Of a DNA stretch of 64,000 nucleotides, positions 33,261 to 44,618 are shown in pieces. The DNA comes from Garcia nutans (lineage: Eukaryota > Streptophyta > Magnoliopsida > Malpighiales > Euphorbiaceae), in contig CANTUV010000053.1 of assembly GCA_947685225.1 (NCBI GenBank), positions 7,921,501 through 7,985,500 of the forward strand, in the 5' to 3' direction. Position 1 is the first letter of the stretch. Every line of letters begins with the position of its first letter. The position numbers and the translations under genes are program-made. Under the pieces are notes generated by a model. It saw nothing but the letters and a program-made list of their open reading frames with translations. It was not told where the DNA came from and ran no database searches.

Positions 33261-34145
33261 TTGATTCCATTAGTCTTTATATTATTCTATTCTTTCTTAT
33301 AATGATATTATCCATTGCATCATCTTAGATTGCATCGTGTGCATGAGTTAGGACGCCTGAGTTACCCGTGTTGTGTTATGTAAGGGATACCATACTTTCA
33401 CTCAAGGTATGGAGATCGAGCATGGCATAACCACTCATAGCCTCGTACCATTTGGTAAATACTTGCTATTAGAACCTAAGCCTTTTAACCCAAAGACTAA
33501 ATCTCCTGTAATTGGCCTAGTTACTTTCCTTAGGTTTTGCCCCAAATGCATGTTGTTTGACTATGTTTAATTTATCTTGGCTTAAATCATGGCTTATTTG
33601 GTTTGTTCTTTTCCTAATATGACCTAAATATCTTGTGAGCTCAAAATAAATATTTTCTTTAAAATCTAAAAGACCAAAGCTATTTTCAAAATTTTTCAAG
33701 ATGGTCTTTTGACATAAAACTTTTCTAAAAAAATCAAAAATTCTTTTGCTCATGGCCCAAATACTAAGCCCAAAATCCATTTTTTCTAAAATCTTTTTAA
33801 TGGGCTTAGAAACAAAAGTATTTTCACCCAACCTTTTCTTACAAAGAGCTTGCAAAAATATTTAGGTCAATTAGGAAATACCAAAAAGCAATTGTGAGCC
33901 TAGTTTATACTAAGAATAATTAATCATGGGCTTGTTTTTGGCATGAATCATTAGTTACCTTTTCAAGTGAGAAATCTACTTATAATAAACCTCTTAATTT
34001 AGTTTTAATCCAATATAGCATAAAAGCTACTTTAGTTGGTTAAATGGATTAAAACCTAATTAATGGGAATTATTATGAGCTGATTTCCATTTTTGAAAAT
34101 ATAACTATTGGTTAAAACGTCTGAGGGAAATATTCGAAAAAAAAG
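33261..34145 (+). other. T7 leader, no gene
   Basis: Non-coding leader, collinear with T1 and T4 leaders in the opposite orientation. Small open frames on both strands (33373-33570, 33855-33517) are not conserved as proteins. Confidence 0.55.
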
Positions 34146-34702
34146 ATGCCCCATTTTGGTATTTTGTTAACCGTATACCTAGGAAAAGAGACTCACCATT
34201 CGTGTGTGGATGTTATAAGGTTGGAAGGAACATCCTATTTGCCTTTGTTTGTTGATTGTTTGTGCATACATGCATACATACATACATTGGCATCACATAT
34301 CCTTGATCCTCTCTGGCTCAGAGACCTAGAGTATGACAGTTCAAGAGCATACAATGACACCGCCTACAACATTTCAAGGATGGATGCAAACCAACTAAGG
34401 GACATAGTTGATAAAGTTGTCAAAGCTAGGATGGCCGAGCTACGAGATCAATTGGTTGAAATTATGAGGACCCAGTTGATTCAAATTCTAGAGATCATCA
34501 ACAATGCTAATGAGGCATCTCCCATTAACATAAGAAAGAAGGAAAAGGCAATATTAACAAGGAACATGTCTACTGATAGAGATCGAATGAAAAATGAGAG
34601 ATCAATCCCTATTCTACAAGACCAATCGAACCATGTGCTATCTAAGTGGTGCAATAAGAGCGACTATCACCCTAGTGGGCGAAGTCAAAGGGAAAGAGGA
34701 GG
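34146..34702 (+). pseudogene. gag: T7 gag, N-terminal part (cut by Tekay-B)
   Basis: Open from a Met at 34146; a more conservative start is the Met at 34380 (MDANQLRDIVDKV), equivalent to MEPEQIQ in T1 and MEPEKIQ in T4. It encodes a Lys/Glu-rich helical segment but lacks the gag core with WF.TLEES found in T1 and T4. Reading runs into the Tekay-B LTR at 34703 and stops there. The codon phase at the insertion is preserved in the downstream part at 44619, so the frame was open across the site when Tekay-B inserted. Confidence 0.75.
34698..34702 (+). other. Target-site duplication of Tekay-B, left copy
   Basis: GGAGG directly before TGTAATATCC; identical to 44614-44618 directly after TGTTACA. 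A 5-bp duplication is usual for gypsy integrases. Confidence 0.9.
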
Positions 34703-35510
34703 TGTAATATCCTAAAGTATACCCTGAAAGTATTGGAATATTTATTGTTGTATTTGGATTAAATGTATATGTTTAAGTGGAAAGAGAAAAGAGGTAAGGA
34801 GAAGAGGTATATGTTGTATATATAGAGATATATACAACATATACAAGTCAAAGAAAGGAATTAGCCGAAAGAAATATTTAATTGTAATTAAATTAATTGA
34901 AATGGAAATTAAGTGGAAGTGGATGAGGATATTTATGAATATTATATTAACAAAATTGCTTTGGTTGAGAATTAAAGAGATGATTGAGTGGTTAAGAGAG
35001 AGTTGACTTGTGTTCTATTCATCTTCTTCTTCTTTTATTTTCTCCTTGGCCGGCTAACTCCATAGCAAGAGAGGAAAGTGAGATTTTGTCTTTCCAAACT
35101 CAAGATTGAAGGATGTTTCAAGTGATCAAGTTGGAATTCTAAGGGTTTTAATCACTTTTGATAAGTTTTCCACTTGATTCTTTGGTTTTCTTCTAAGTTT
35201 GTGTTTTGAGTTTGGTGTTTGATTGTTGATGGTATGTGTATATTTGGTTGTGGTGTATTTGAGAGTGTTTGGTTTATTTGATATTGATTTTGGAGTTTGA
35301 TTGAAGAGATAGAGTTAAGTTTGGTGTTGGTAGAGCAAGTGTTGTGTTTGAGTTGTGTGTATGTGATGGTTGTAAATTGGTGTTTGATGTATGTTTTGAA
35401 TTGTTTTAGTGTTTTTGCAAGTTATTATGGTTTATAGGTGTGTTTAGTTAAGTTTGTTTGAAGTGGAAAATGGTGGAAGTAAGAGGTTTGTTGGATGTGA
35501 TGTTGTGTTG

Positions 35511-35810
35511 CCGGAATCAGGATTTTTGGCCTGACAAGCCCATGAGCACGGCCAGGTCTTTGGGCTTGTCAATGGTTCTATTTTCTGAATGGGTGACACA
35601 CCCATGTCACTGAGCTTGTCACAGCTTCTGTGTTGTAGTAGCATTGACACAGTTAGTGACATGCCTATGTCACTGAGCATGTCATAGCTACTGTGATGTG
35701 GGAGGATTGACACGTCCAGTGACACGCCCATGTCATTGAGCATGCCAAAGCTTCTATGTTGTGGATTTAGGGCACAGTCAGGGACACGCCCGTGTTGTTG
35801 AGCATGTCAT
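35511..35810 (+). repeat. Palindrome array GACACGCCCATGTC in Tekay-B 5' LTR
   Basis: About five units of 50-65 bp, each with GTGACACGCCCATGTCA-type palindromes followed by CTGAGCNTGTCATAGCTACTG. The 3' LTR counterpart is 42891-43205. It resembles arrays at 55953-56145 and 59862-60235 in the Athila element. Confidence 0.82.
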
Positions 35811-36346
35811 GTGTAGAGTTTGCCCTAGTTTGTTGTTATCCTTATTATCTCATATGTATCTCTAATTGAGCGTGTATTATCCCTTTTGGGATTAGGTTTT
35901 GAAGAGATTGAGTTGCCTAATCCAAGTGTTGAAGGATTCTTAGAAGAGGAGTTTAGTGTGGAGTGAGTTGCTCTTGAGGTAAGTACAAACCCTACATTAT
36001 TGCACACATTTACATGACATAGGGACTTAACACATTTGGTTGTAAATGTGTTAAGTAATCTATTATATTGTTGATACATTTGATTAATATCATGAATTGC
36101 ATAATGTGAAAGAGATGATGATCATTCAAAATGTATGTCCAATGCAATTGGTTGTGTATATCCTAATGATGAGATGTGAAGCCATTGTTGTTGGCTATAA
36201 TGATGCAAATGAAATAATTGGGTCATGTTTGCCTAGATGATTATGAGGAAATGAGAATGGAATTGATAATGAAATAATGAAAGAATTGTGTGCCTAATGT
36301 GTTTTTTCAATTTTCAGAGTTTTGTTGTTGGTGGCATGCCTAATAG

Positions 36347-36590
36347 TAACAATCTCTTGAAGCTGGGTTGGGCTTGATCCTTGAAGCCAAGTTGGGTTGA
36401 AGTTTAGCATGCTTAACTCCCCTTGAAGCTTGGTTGGGTCTAGTCCTTGAAGCCTAGTTGAGATGTTACAAACCCTTAAAGCTAGGTTGGGTTTGGTTCT
36501 TGAAGCCAAGTTGGGTTGATGTTTAGCATGCTTCGGTCCCCTTGAAGCTTGGTTGGGCCTAATCCTTGAAGCCTAGTTGGGATGATGATA
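36347..36590 (+). repeat. TTGAAGCC..GTTGGG repeat block in Tekay-B LTR
   Basis: Two units of about 120 bp (from about 36351 and 36467), each with four copies of a TTGAAGCCNAGTTGGG-like motif. GTAACAATC at the start and GATGTTAC near the end of the first unit recall the GTAACAG/CTGTTAC borders in Tekay-A. The 3' LTR counterpart is 43739-43982. Confidence 0.75.
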
Positions 36591-36818
36591 AATGTGATAA
36601 TTGAACCAAAACATTAACTCTAAAAGTTGAATGGCATGTTAGTTTCTTTTGGGCCCATGCTTGTCTTTGTTTAAATGTGAATCAAGAATGGTAAAATAAA
36701 TGAATAATAAAATCTAATGTAAGGTTTTGAAATATGATATTATTATGTATTGTTTATAAAATATGAATGTGTGACATTAGAATTACATTAAAGCATATTG
36801 TTATTATGGTTTGTACCA

Positions 36819-36856
36819 GTAAGCCGTTGATTTAGCGTGATTGTGGTTCATCGCGC
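36819..36856 (+). other. Double hairpin (Tekay-B 5' LTR)
   Basis: Stem 1 GTAAGCC/GATTTAG (36819-36835, decayed) and stem 2 GCGTGAT/ATCGCGC (36835-36856, one T-G pair). The 3' LTR copy (44214-44251) has CTAAGCC/GGTTTAG with one G-T pair and a weaker second stem. Confidence 0.65.
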
Positions 36857-37225
36857 AGGTGATAGGGTAGAACCGGAGAGTTCAGCTAGACCAAGTCGAG
36901 TCTAAACTCTATAGTGTTGATTGTGGGCTTAAAGATCATAGACGAACTGCCAAACATGTATAAACTTTATGTTTTGTAAACATTGATTTTTATGTATTTA
37001 TATATTTAAAAAACGCTAAATTTTCCGCTGCCTAATAAATAAATGTTTTATCTAGTATATTTTATAATATAATTTGAATGTTTTAATTTTTCTTATATTG
37101 TGGTTAAATTGAAAGATTGGGTTGTTTAATATAAACTGTGGCACTCTAGTATCCAATATACGTATATTACAGATGTGGTTGTATGTAATGTGCGTATATG
37201 TGGTACGGGGGTGTTACATCTGTTT

Positions 37226-37237
37226 TGGTATCAGAGC
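37226..37237 (+). promoter_or_regulatory. Primer binding site (initiator Met-tRNA) of Tekay-B
   Basis: TGGTATCAGAGC, the standard initiator Met-tRNA complement of plant LTR elements, seven bases after the LTR. Confidence 0.9.
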
Positions 37238-37388
37238 CTAGGTTTGAGATTCTCAACCTAGGTCAATTGTAAGAAGAAGAAAATTTTGATTTTAAAATAT
37301 GGTTTTTCAATAAGATACATGTTTTGGCATTAGCAGTCTCTGATCTTTGATGAGGTATATTCTGCTATGTTTACTGATATAGGTAGTG

Positions 37389-38612
37389 ATGGCATCTCAG
37401 TCACATCAGTCCATAGAAGGTAGTGCTGAGAGTGTAGTTCCTGAAGAGGGTAGAGATGGAGTTAGGGTTGAGAGAGCTGGAGAGGCACCTGCTCCTACGC
37501 TAGAGAGACTAGCTACTGATTTCGCCGGTTTTGTTACGGCATATGGTAGAATTGTTGAGGCAAGCTCCAGTGCAGTCGCCACCGCCACTACAGCCGCAAG
37601 TCCAGTGAGACATTATGATAAATTGAGAAAGTATGGGGCTAAGGATTTCTTTGGTACTACAGATCCTACAATACCTAAGCAATGGTTGGATACAGTTCAA
37701 AGGGTATTCATCCAGTTGCAAGCCACTTCTGAAGAGAAGTTTGATTATGCTAGATCCTTATTGCAGAAAGATGCTTATGATTGGTGGAAGACGGTTCCAC
37801 ATGCCATGGATTATCCGCCGACATTATCTTATAGTGATTTTCTGTGGGAGTTTGAGCAGAAATATACTCCGAGGGAGTATAAGGATGGTAAGAAAATGGA
37901 ATTTCTAAATTTAAGACAGGAGAACCGGACAGTGACAGAGTATGAGATTGAGTATATCCGATTGAGTCACTATGCCGGTGGGATTATTTTAGATGAGATT
38001 GATCGGTGTATGAGATTTTGAGGAGGGATTGAGGCCCTCTATTATGTGTATTGTTGCTGGTTCTCGGTACGAAGACTTTTCTCAATTGGTTGCAGCAGCT
38101 AGAAGTGTTGAGAGAGCACAGGGTATTGCAGCAGCTGCTACTGAAGAGGAGACCAGAGTTTAGGAGACCCCAGTTTGAGATAGGGTCTTCATCTATGAAG
38201 AGGGGCTGAGGGAGTTTTGTTCCAAGAGTCAGTAGGAGCCAAAGGCAGTCGGGTAGGTCAGTTCAGTATCAGAGGTAGAGATCGAGACCTACAGTCTCTA
38301 TAGCGAGTGCTCCAACTCCAGTGGTTCAGAGATCCATTCCACCTATATGTGTTCATTCTTGTAGGGCACATGGAGGTTCTTGTTGGAAGATGGGTGGATC
38401 AGGAGTATGTTTTAGATGTGGGTCACTAGCTCACTTTATCAAAGATTGCCCTGAGCTACAGGAGGATAGACAGACTGATACTGCAGCTTCTCGACCTAGT
38501 GTTAGCAGAGGTGGTCGAGGGAGCAGAGGTTTCAGTAGAGGTGGTCAACCTGGGATCAGTCAGAGAGGAGGCTCTACATCCAGAGGTAGTAGACCAGATG
38601 AGGCTGGGTCTT
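37389..38612 (+). pseudogene. gag: Tekay-B gag pseudogene
   Basis: ATG at 37389. The gag domain is as in Tekay-A (YDKLRKYGAKDF, DYARSLLQKDAYDWWK, YTPREYKDGK) and open to 38021, where one extra T (about 38018) shifts the frame into a TGA. Further shifts or stops fall near 38160 and 38205. The zinc knuckle CFRCGSLAHFIKDC is readable at about 38408. A TGA at 38611 replaces the Arg codon (CGA) seen in Tekay-A just before the protease. Confidence 0.9.
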
Positions 38613-38616
38613 CTCA

Positions 38617-41600
38617 GTGAGTGTATGTGATGCAGAGGCAGCCGGATGCTTCAACAGTTATTGTGGATACATTTTCTTTATTTGGTATTTCAGTTCTTCT
38701 TTGATTGATCTAGGATCTACTCATTCATACATAAGTGCATCTATCTTGCCTGTGTCTGAATTGCATTTAGAGTCCTTAGGATTTGATGTGTTGGTGACAA
38801 ATCCTTTAGGACATAGTGTTGTGGTGAGTAAGGTGCATCGTGATAGTTCAGTTGTAGTGCAAGGTGAGGAGTTTTTCGGTGATTTGATTGAAATGCCTTT
38901 TAAGGAGTATGATCTGATCTTAGGCATGGATTGGTTGTCTAAGCATGGAGCTGTGGTAGACTGTCAAAAGAAGTGTGTTACCCTGAGAACCAGTGATGGT
39001 AGAAGTGTAATGGTATCTACTAAGCAGAGACAACTTGCATCCTTATTTGTTTCAGCTGTTGCAGCTAGGAAGTTGATTAGAAAAGGGTGTGATGTTTATC
39101 TTGCTCACATGGTAGATACCAGAATAGTGGGTTCTCAACTTGATAGTATACCCACAATTGCGAAATTTCCAGATGTGTTTCCTAAAGAATTTCCAGGGTT
39201 ACCCCCTGAGAGAGAGGTTGAGTTTGGTATCGATTTGTTGCCTGGTACCACTCCCATCTCTATTACTCCCTATTGAATGGCACCTACTGAGTTGAGAGAG
39301 TTGAAGGTATAGTTGCAGGAGTTGTTAGATAAAGGGTTTGTTTGCCCTAGTGTTTCTCCATGGGGAGCTCCTGTTTTGTTTGTAAAGAAGAAGGATGGTA
39401 CTTTGAGGTTGTGCATTGATTATAGACAGTTGAATAAAGTGACTATCAAGAATAAGTATCCTTTGCCTATAATAGATGATCTCTTTGATCAATTGAAGGG
39501 AGCAGCAGTTTTCTCAAAGATTGATCTGAGATCAGGGTACAATCAATTGAGAGCTCAAGAGGAAGATGTTCCTAAGACAGCTTTTCGCACAAGGTATGGG
39601 CATTATGAGTTTTTGGTGATGCCTTTTGGGTTAACGAATGCACCTGCAGCTTTTATGGATTTGATGAATAGGGTGTTTAGACCCTATCTGGATCAGTTTG
39701 TGGTGGTCTTTATTGATGATATTTTGGTGTATTCGCATAATAAGGAGGAGCATGACAAGCATTTGCGAATTGTGTTGCAGACCTTGAGAGAGAAGCAATT
39801 GTATGCTAAGCTGTCGAAGTGTGAGTTTTGGCTTGATCAAGTGACTTTTCTCGGTCATATAGTTTCAGCAGATGGTATAAGAGTTGATTCGAGTAAAGTT
39901 GAGGCCGTTTTGAATTGGAGTCCACCGAAGTCAGCAACTGAAGTAAGAAGTTTTCTGGGTTTGGCAGGCTATTATCGACGCTTTGTGAAAGGTTTTTCTT
40001 TGATAGCTACGCCACTCACCAGATTACTTCGAAAGGGAGTTAGATTTGTGTGGACAGATCAGTGTCAAGCTAGTTTTGAGTAGTTGAAGGAGATGTTGAC
40101 TCAAGATCATGTTCTTACTTCGCCTGTGGAAGATAAACCATATGTGATTTACAGTGATGCTTCACATAATGGTTTAGGATGTGTTTTGATGCAAGAGGGT
40201 AGAGTCATAGCTTATGCTTCTTGGCGGTTGAAGCCGCATAAGTTGAATTAACCAACGCATGATTTGGAATTGGCAGCAATAGTGTTTGCTTTGAAGATTT
40301 GGCGACACTACCTATATGGAGAGAAGTGTTTCATTTATACAGATCATAAGAGTTTAAAATACTTGGGTGTTCAAAGAGAGCTGAATCTTCAACAGAGAAG
40401 GTGGTTAAAATTGATTAAAGACTATGACTGTTTGATTGATTATCATCCTAGTAAGGCAAATGTTGTTGCTGATGCCTTGAGTATGAAGTCTTTAGCAGGT
40501 TTGGCTGTTTATTCGCTCTCATTGCTTGTTGAGTTGAGAGCGTTGCATGCTAGTTTTGAATCATGTGATGATGGAGCTTTGTTAACTCAGTTGCAGTTGG
40601 GACCGGTGTTGTTGGATCAGATTAAAGAGGCTCAGTTGGCTGATGAGAAAATTCAAAAAGTTGTGTCAGATTGCCAAAATGGGGAGAGCTGAGATTTCTA
40701 TATGAGAGATGATGGTAGCCTTTGGTTCAAGGATAGATTGTGTGTTCCTGATGATGCAAGATTGAGAAAGATTATTTTGGAAGAAGCACATCAATCAATT
40801 TTTGCTATGCACCCTAGGAGTACTAAGATGTATCATGATTTGAAACAAAACTATTGGTGGTCAGGTATGAAGAGAGATATAGCGGAGTTTATATCCAAAT
40901 GTCTCACTTGTTATAGAGTGAAAACTAAGCATCAAGTTCCAACAGGGTTGCTCCAACGTTTATCAGTGCCTGAATGGAAATGGGAGCCAGTGACAATGGA
41001 TTTTGCGACTGGTTTGCCATTGACTCAGAGGAAGCATGATGCTATTTGGGTAATTGTTGATCGGTTCACAAAGACAGCTCATTTCCTTCCAGTTAGAATG
41101 GATTATTCTTTGGAGAAGTTGGCTGAGTTGTATATCAGTGAGATAGTGAAGTTGCATGGAGTCCCAATTTCTTTGGTGTCCGATCGAGATCCTCGGTTCA
41201 CTTCAAGATTTTGGAAACGTTTACATGGTGATTTGGGTTCTCGATTGCACTTTAGCACTATTTTTCATCCACAGATAGATAGGCAGTCACAAAGAGCGAT
41301 ACAGATTTTAGAGGACATGTTGAGAAGCTGTGTCATTGATTTCTCTGGAAGTTGGGAAAATTTTTTGCCACTGATTGAATTTGCTTACAACAACAATTAT
41401 CAATCTAGTATTAAAATGGCACCTTATGAGGCATTATATGGAAGAAGATGCATAACGCCTCTATGTTGGAATGAAGTTGGAGAAAGTAAACTGGTTGGTC
41501 TTGATTTGATTAAAGAAATGGAAGAGAAAGTGAAGATAATTCGGGATCTGTTGAAAGCAGCTTCAGATCGATAGAAATCTTATTCAGATTTGAAGAAGAG

Positions 41601-42039
41601 AGACATAGAGTTTGATGTTGGAGATAAAGTTTTTCTGAAAGTGTCTCCTTAGAAGAAGATTTTGAGATTTGGCCAAAAAGGGAAGGTAAGTCCTCATTTT
41701 ATTAGACCTTATGAGGTATTGGAGAAAGTTGGACCAGTTGCTTATCGAATTGCTTTGCCACCTGAGTTGGATAGAATTAACAATGTTTTCCATGTCTCTA
41801 TGCTGCGAAGGTACATATCAGACCCATCTCATATCTTGGTAGTTGAATCTATTGAGGTGAGTCCAGATCTGACTTTTGAAGAAGAACCAATTGCTATTTT
41901 AGCACATGGAGTGAAAGAGTTGAGAAATAAGAAAGTGCCACTTGTGAAGGTTCTTTGGAAAAATCATGCAAAGGAAGAGGCAACTTGGGAGAGTGAGCAA
42001 GCGATGCGAGATCAGTATCCTCAACTGTTTCAGACTTGA
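38617..42039 (+). pseudogene. pol: Tekay-B pol pseudogene (protease, RT, RNase H, integrase, chromodomain)
   Basis: Protease (SLIDLGSTHSYIS, after a one-base deletion near 38698), reverse transcriptase with intact FIDD at 39715-39720, RNase H (SDASHNGLG, about 40155), integrase and chromodomain-like tail (KVLWKNHAKEEATWE) are all readable. In-frame stops: TGA 39274 (Arg), TAG 39310 (Gln), TAG 40081 (Gln), TAA about 40249, TGA about 40690, TAG 41572 (Gln) and TAG near 41649 (Trp). The integrase triad has Asp 40999 and Asp 41182, but the catalytic Glu is CAA (Gln) at 41290, at the exact 35-residue spacing. It cannot be active. Confidence 0.93.
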
Positions 42040-42072
42040 GATCAGGTAATTTTGAGAACGGAATTTCTTTTT

Positions 42073-42085
42073 AGAGGGGGAGAAT
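42073..42085 (+). promoter_or_regulatory. Polypurine tract of Tekay-B
   Basis: AGAGGGGGAGAAT directly before the 3' LTR, same as Tekay-A. Confidence 0.85.
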
Positions 42086-44613
42086 TGTAATATCCCAAAG
42101 TATACCCTAAAAGTATTGGAATATTTATTGTTGTATTTGGATTAAATGTATATGTTTAAGTGGAAAGAGAAAAGAGGTAAGGAGAAGAGTGTATATGTTG
42201 TATATATAGAGATATATACAACATATACAAGTCAAAGAAAGGAATTGGTCAAAAGAAATATTTAATTGTAATTAAATTAATTGAAATGGAAATTAAGTGG
42301 AAGTGGATGAGGATATTTATGAATATTATATTAATAAAATTGCTTAGTTGAGAATTAAAGAGATGATTGAGTGGTTAAGAGAGAGTTGACTTGTGTTCTA
42401 TTCATCTTCTTCTTCTTTTCTTTTCTCCTTGGCCGGCTAACTCCATAGCAAGAGAGGAAAGTGAGATTTTGTCATTCCAAACTCAATATTGAAGGATGTT
42501 TCAAGTGATCAAGTTGGAATTCTAAGGGTTTTCATCACTTTTGGTAAGTTTTCCACTTGATTCTTTGGTTTTCTTCTAAGTTTGTGTTTTGAGTTTGGTG
42601 TTTGATTGTTGATGGTATGTGTATATTTGGTTGTGGTGTATTTGAGAGTGTTTGGTTTATTTGATTTTGATTTTGGATTTTGATTGAAGAGATAGAGTTA
42701 AGTTTGGTGTTGGTAGAGCAAGTGTTGTGTTTGAGTTGTGTGTATGTGATGGTTGTAAATTGGTGTTTGATGTATGTTTTGAATTATTTTGGTGTTTTTG
42801 CAAGTTATTATGGTTTATGGGTGTGTTTAGTTAAGTTTTTTTGAAGTGGAAAATGGTGGAAGTAAGAGGTTTGTTGGATGTGATGTTGTGTTGCCGGAAT
42901 CAGGATTTTTGGCCTAACACGCCCATGAGCACGGCCAGGTCTTTGGGCATGTCAATGGTTTTGTTTTCTGGATGGGTGACACAAGCAGTGACATGCCCAT
43001 GTCACTGAGCGTGTCACAGCTTCTATGTTGTAGTAGCATTGACACGGCCAGTGACACACCCATGTCACTGAGTGTGTCATAGCTACTGTGATGTGGGAGG
43101 ATTGACACGTCCAGTGATAAGCCCATGTCATTGAGCGTGTCAAAGCTTCTGTGTTGTGGATTTAGGGCACGGTCAGGGACACGCCCATGTTGTTGAGCAT
43201 GTCATGTGTAGAGTTTGCCCTAGTTGGTTCTTAGCCTTATTATCTCATGTGTATCTCTAAGTGAGTGTGTATTATCCCTTTTGGGATTAGGTTTTGAAGA
43301 GATTTGTTGCCCTAATCCAAGTGTTGAAGGATTCTTGGAAGATGAGTTTGGTGTGGAGTGAGTTGCTCTTGAGGTAAGTACAAACCCTATATTATTGCAT
43401 ACATTTACATGACATTGGGACTTAACACATTTGGTTGTAAATGTGTTAAGTAATCTATTATATTATTGATACATTTGATTAATATCATGAATTGCATAAT
43501 GTGAAAGATATGATGATCATTCAAAATGTATGTCCAATACAATTGGTTGTGTATATCCTAATGATGAGATGTGAAGCCATTATTGTTGGCTATAATGATG
43601 CAAATGAAATAATTGGGGCATGTTTGCCTAGATGATTATGAGGAAATGAGAAGGGAATTGATAATGAAAGAATGAAAGAATTGTGTGCCTAATGTGTTTT
43701 TTCAATTTTTAGAGTTTTGTTGGTTGTGGCATGCCTAATAGTAACAATCTCTTGACGTTGGGTTGGGCTTGATCCTTAAAGCCAAGTTGGGTTGAAGTTT
43801 AGCATGCTTAACTTCCCTTGAAGCTTGGTTGGGTCTAGTCCTTGAAGCCTAGTTGAGATGTTACAAACCCTTGAAGCTAGGTTGGGTTTGGTTCTTGAAG
43901 CCAAGTTGGGTTGATGCTTAGCATGCTTCGCTCCCCTTGAAGCTTGGTTGGGTCTAATCCTTGAAGCCTAGTTGGGATGATGATTAATGTGATAATTGAA
44001 CCAAAACATTAACTCTGAAAGTTGAATGGCATGTTAGTTTCTTTTGGGCCCATGCTTGTCTTTGTTTAAATGTGAATCAAGAATGGTGAAACAAATGAAA
44101 AATTAAATCTAATGTAAGGTTTTGAAATATGATATTATTATGTATTGTTTATAAAATATGAATGTGTGACATTAGTATTACATTAAAGCATATTGTTATT
44201 ATGGTTTGTACCACTAAGCCGTTGGTTTAGCGCGATTGTGGTCCATGGTGCAGGTAACAGGGTAGAAATGGAGAGTTCAGCTAGACCGAGTCGAGTCTAG
44301 ACTCTATAGTGTTGATTGTGGGCTTAAAGATCAGAGACGAACTGCGAAACATGCATAAACTTTATATTTTGCAAACATTGATTTTGATGTATTTATATAT
44401 GTAAATACCACTACATTTTCTGCTACCTAATAAATAAATGTTTTATCTAGTATATTTTATAATATAATTTGAATGTTTTAAGTTTTCTTATATTGTGGTT
44501 AAATTGAAAGATTCTGTTGTTTAATATAAACCGTGGCACTCCTGTATCCAGTATACGTACATTACATATGTGGTTGTATGTAGTGTGCGTATATGGGGTA
44601 CAGGGGTGTTACA
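42086..44613 (+). repeat. 3' LTR of Tekay-B
   Basis: 2528 bp, TGTAATATCCCAAAGTATAC to GGGGTGTTACA. It contains the palindrome array (42891-43205), repeat block (43739-43982) and double hairpin (44214-44251). Short minus-strand open frames through the array are shadows. Confidence 0.95.
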
Positions 44614-44618
44614 GGAGG
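44614..44618 (+). other. Target-site duplication of Tekay-B, right copy
   Basis: GGAGG, matching 34698-34702 exactly. The T7 gag resumes in phase after it. Confidence 0.9.

Larger units (their letters stand above)
34703..37218 (+). repeat. 5' LTR of Tekay-B
   Basis: 2516 bp, TGTAATATCCTAAAGTATAC to GGGGGTGTTACA. It holds a palindrome array with GACAC..CATGTC units (35511-35810), a repeat block of TTGAAGCC..GTTGGG units (36347-36590) at the place of the Tekay-A 72-bp pair, and a double hairpin (36819-36856). By eye it matches the 3' LTR over its full length with scattered differences. Confidence 0.95.
34703..44613 (+). mobile_element. Tekay-B: decayed Tekay/Del-type chromovirus in T7 gag
   Basis: A complete 9.9-kb insertion: 5' LTR 34703-37218, primer site 37226-37237, gag-pol 37389-42039, polypurine tract 42073-42085, 3' LTR 42086-44613, flanked by GGAGG. 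Protein similarity to Tekay-A is high throughout, but the LTR sequence differs, so it is another subfamily. Coding is broken at ten or more places, and several stops are C-to-T or G-to-A changes. It is younger than T7, because it interrupts it, and by its decay appears older than Tekay-A. Confidence 0.95.

Noticed and set aside
35825..36509. Minus-strand ORFs in the Tekay-B LTR (35825-36079, 36294-36509)
   Set aside because: Driven by repeat motifs, not conserved in the 3' LTR as proteins.
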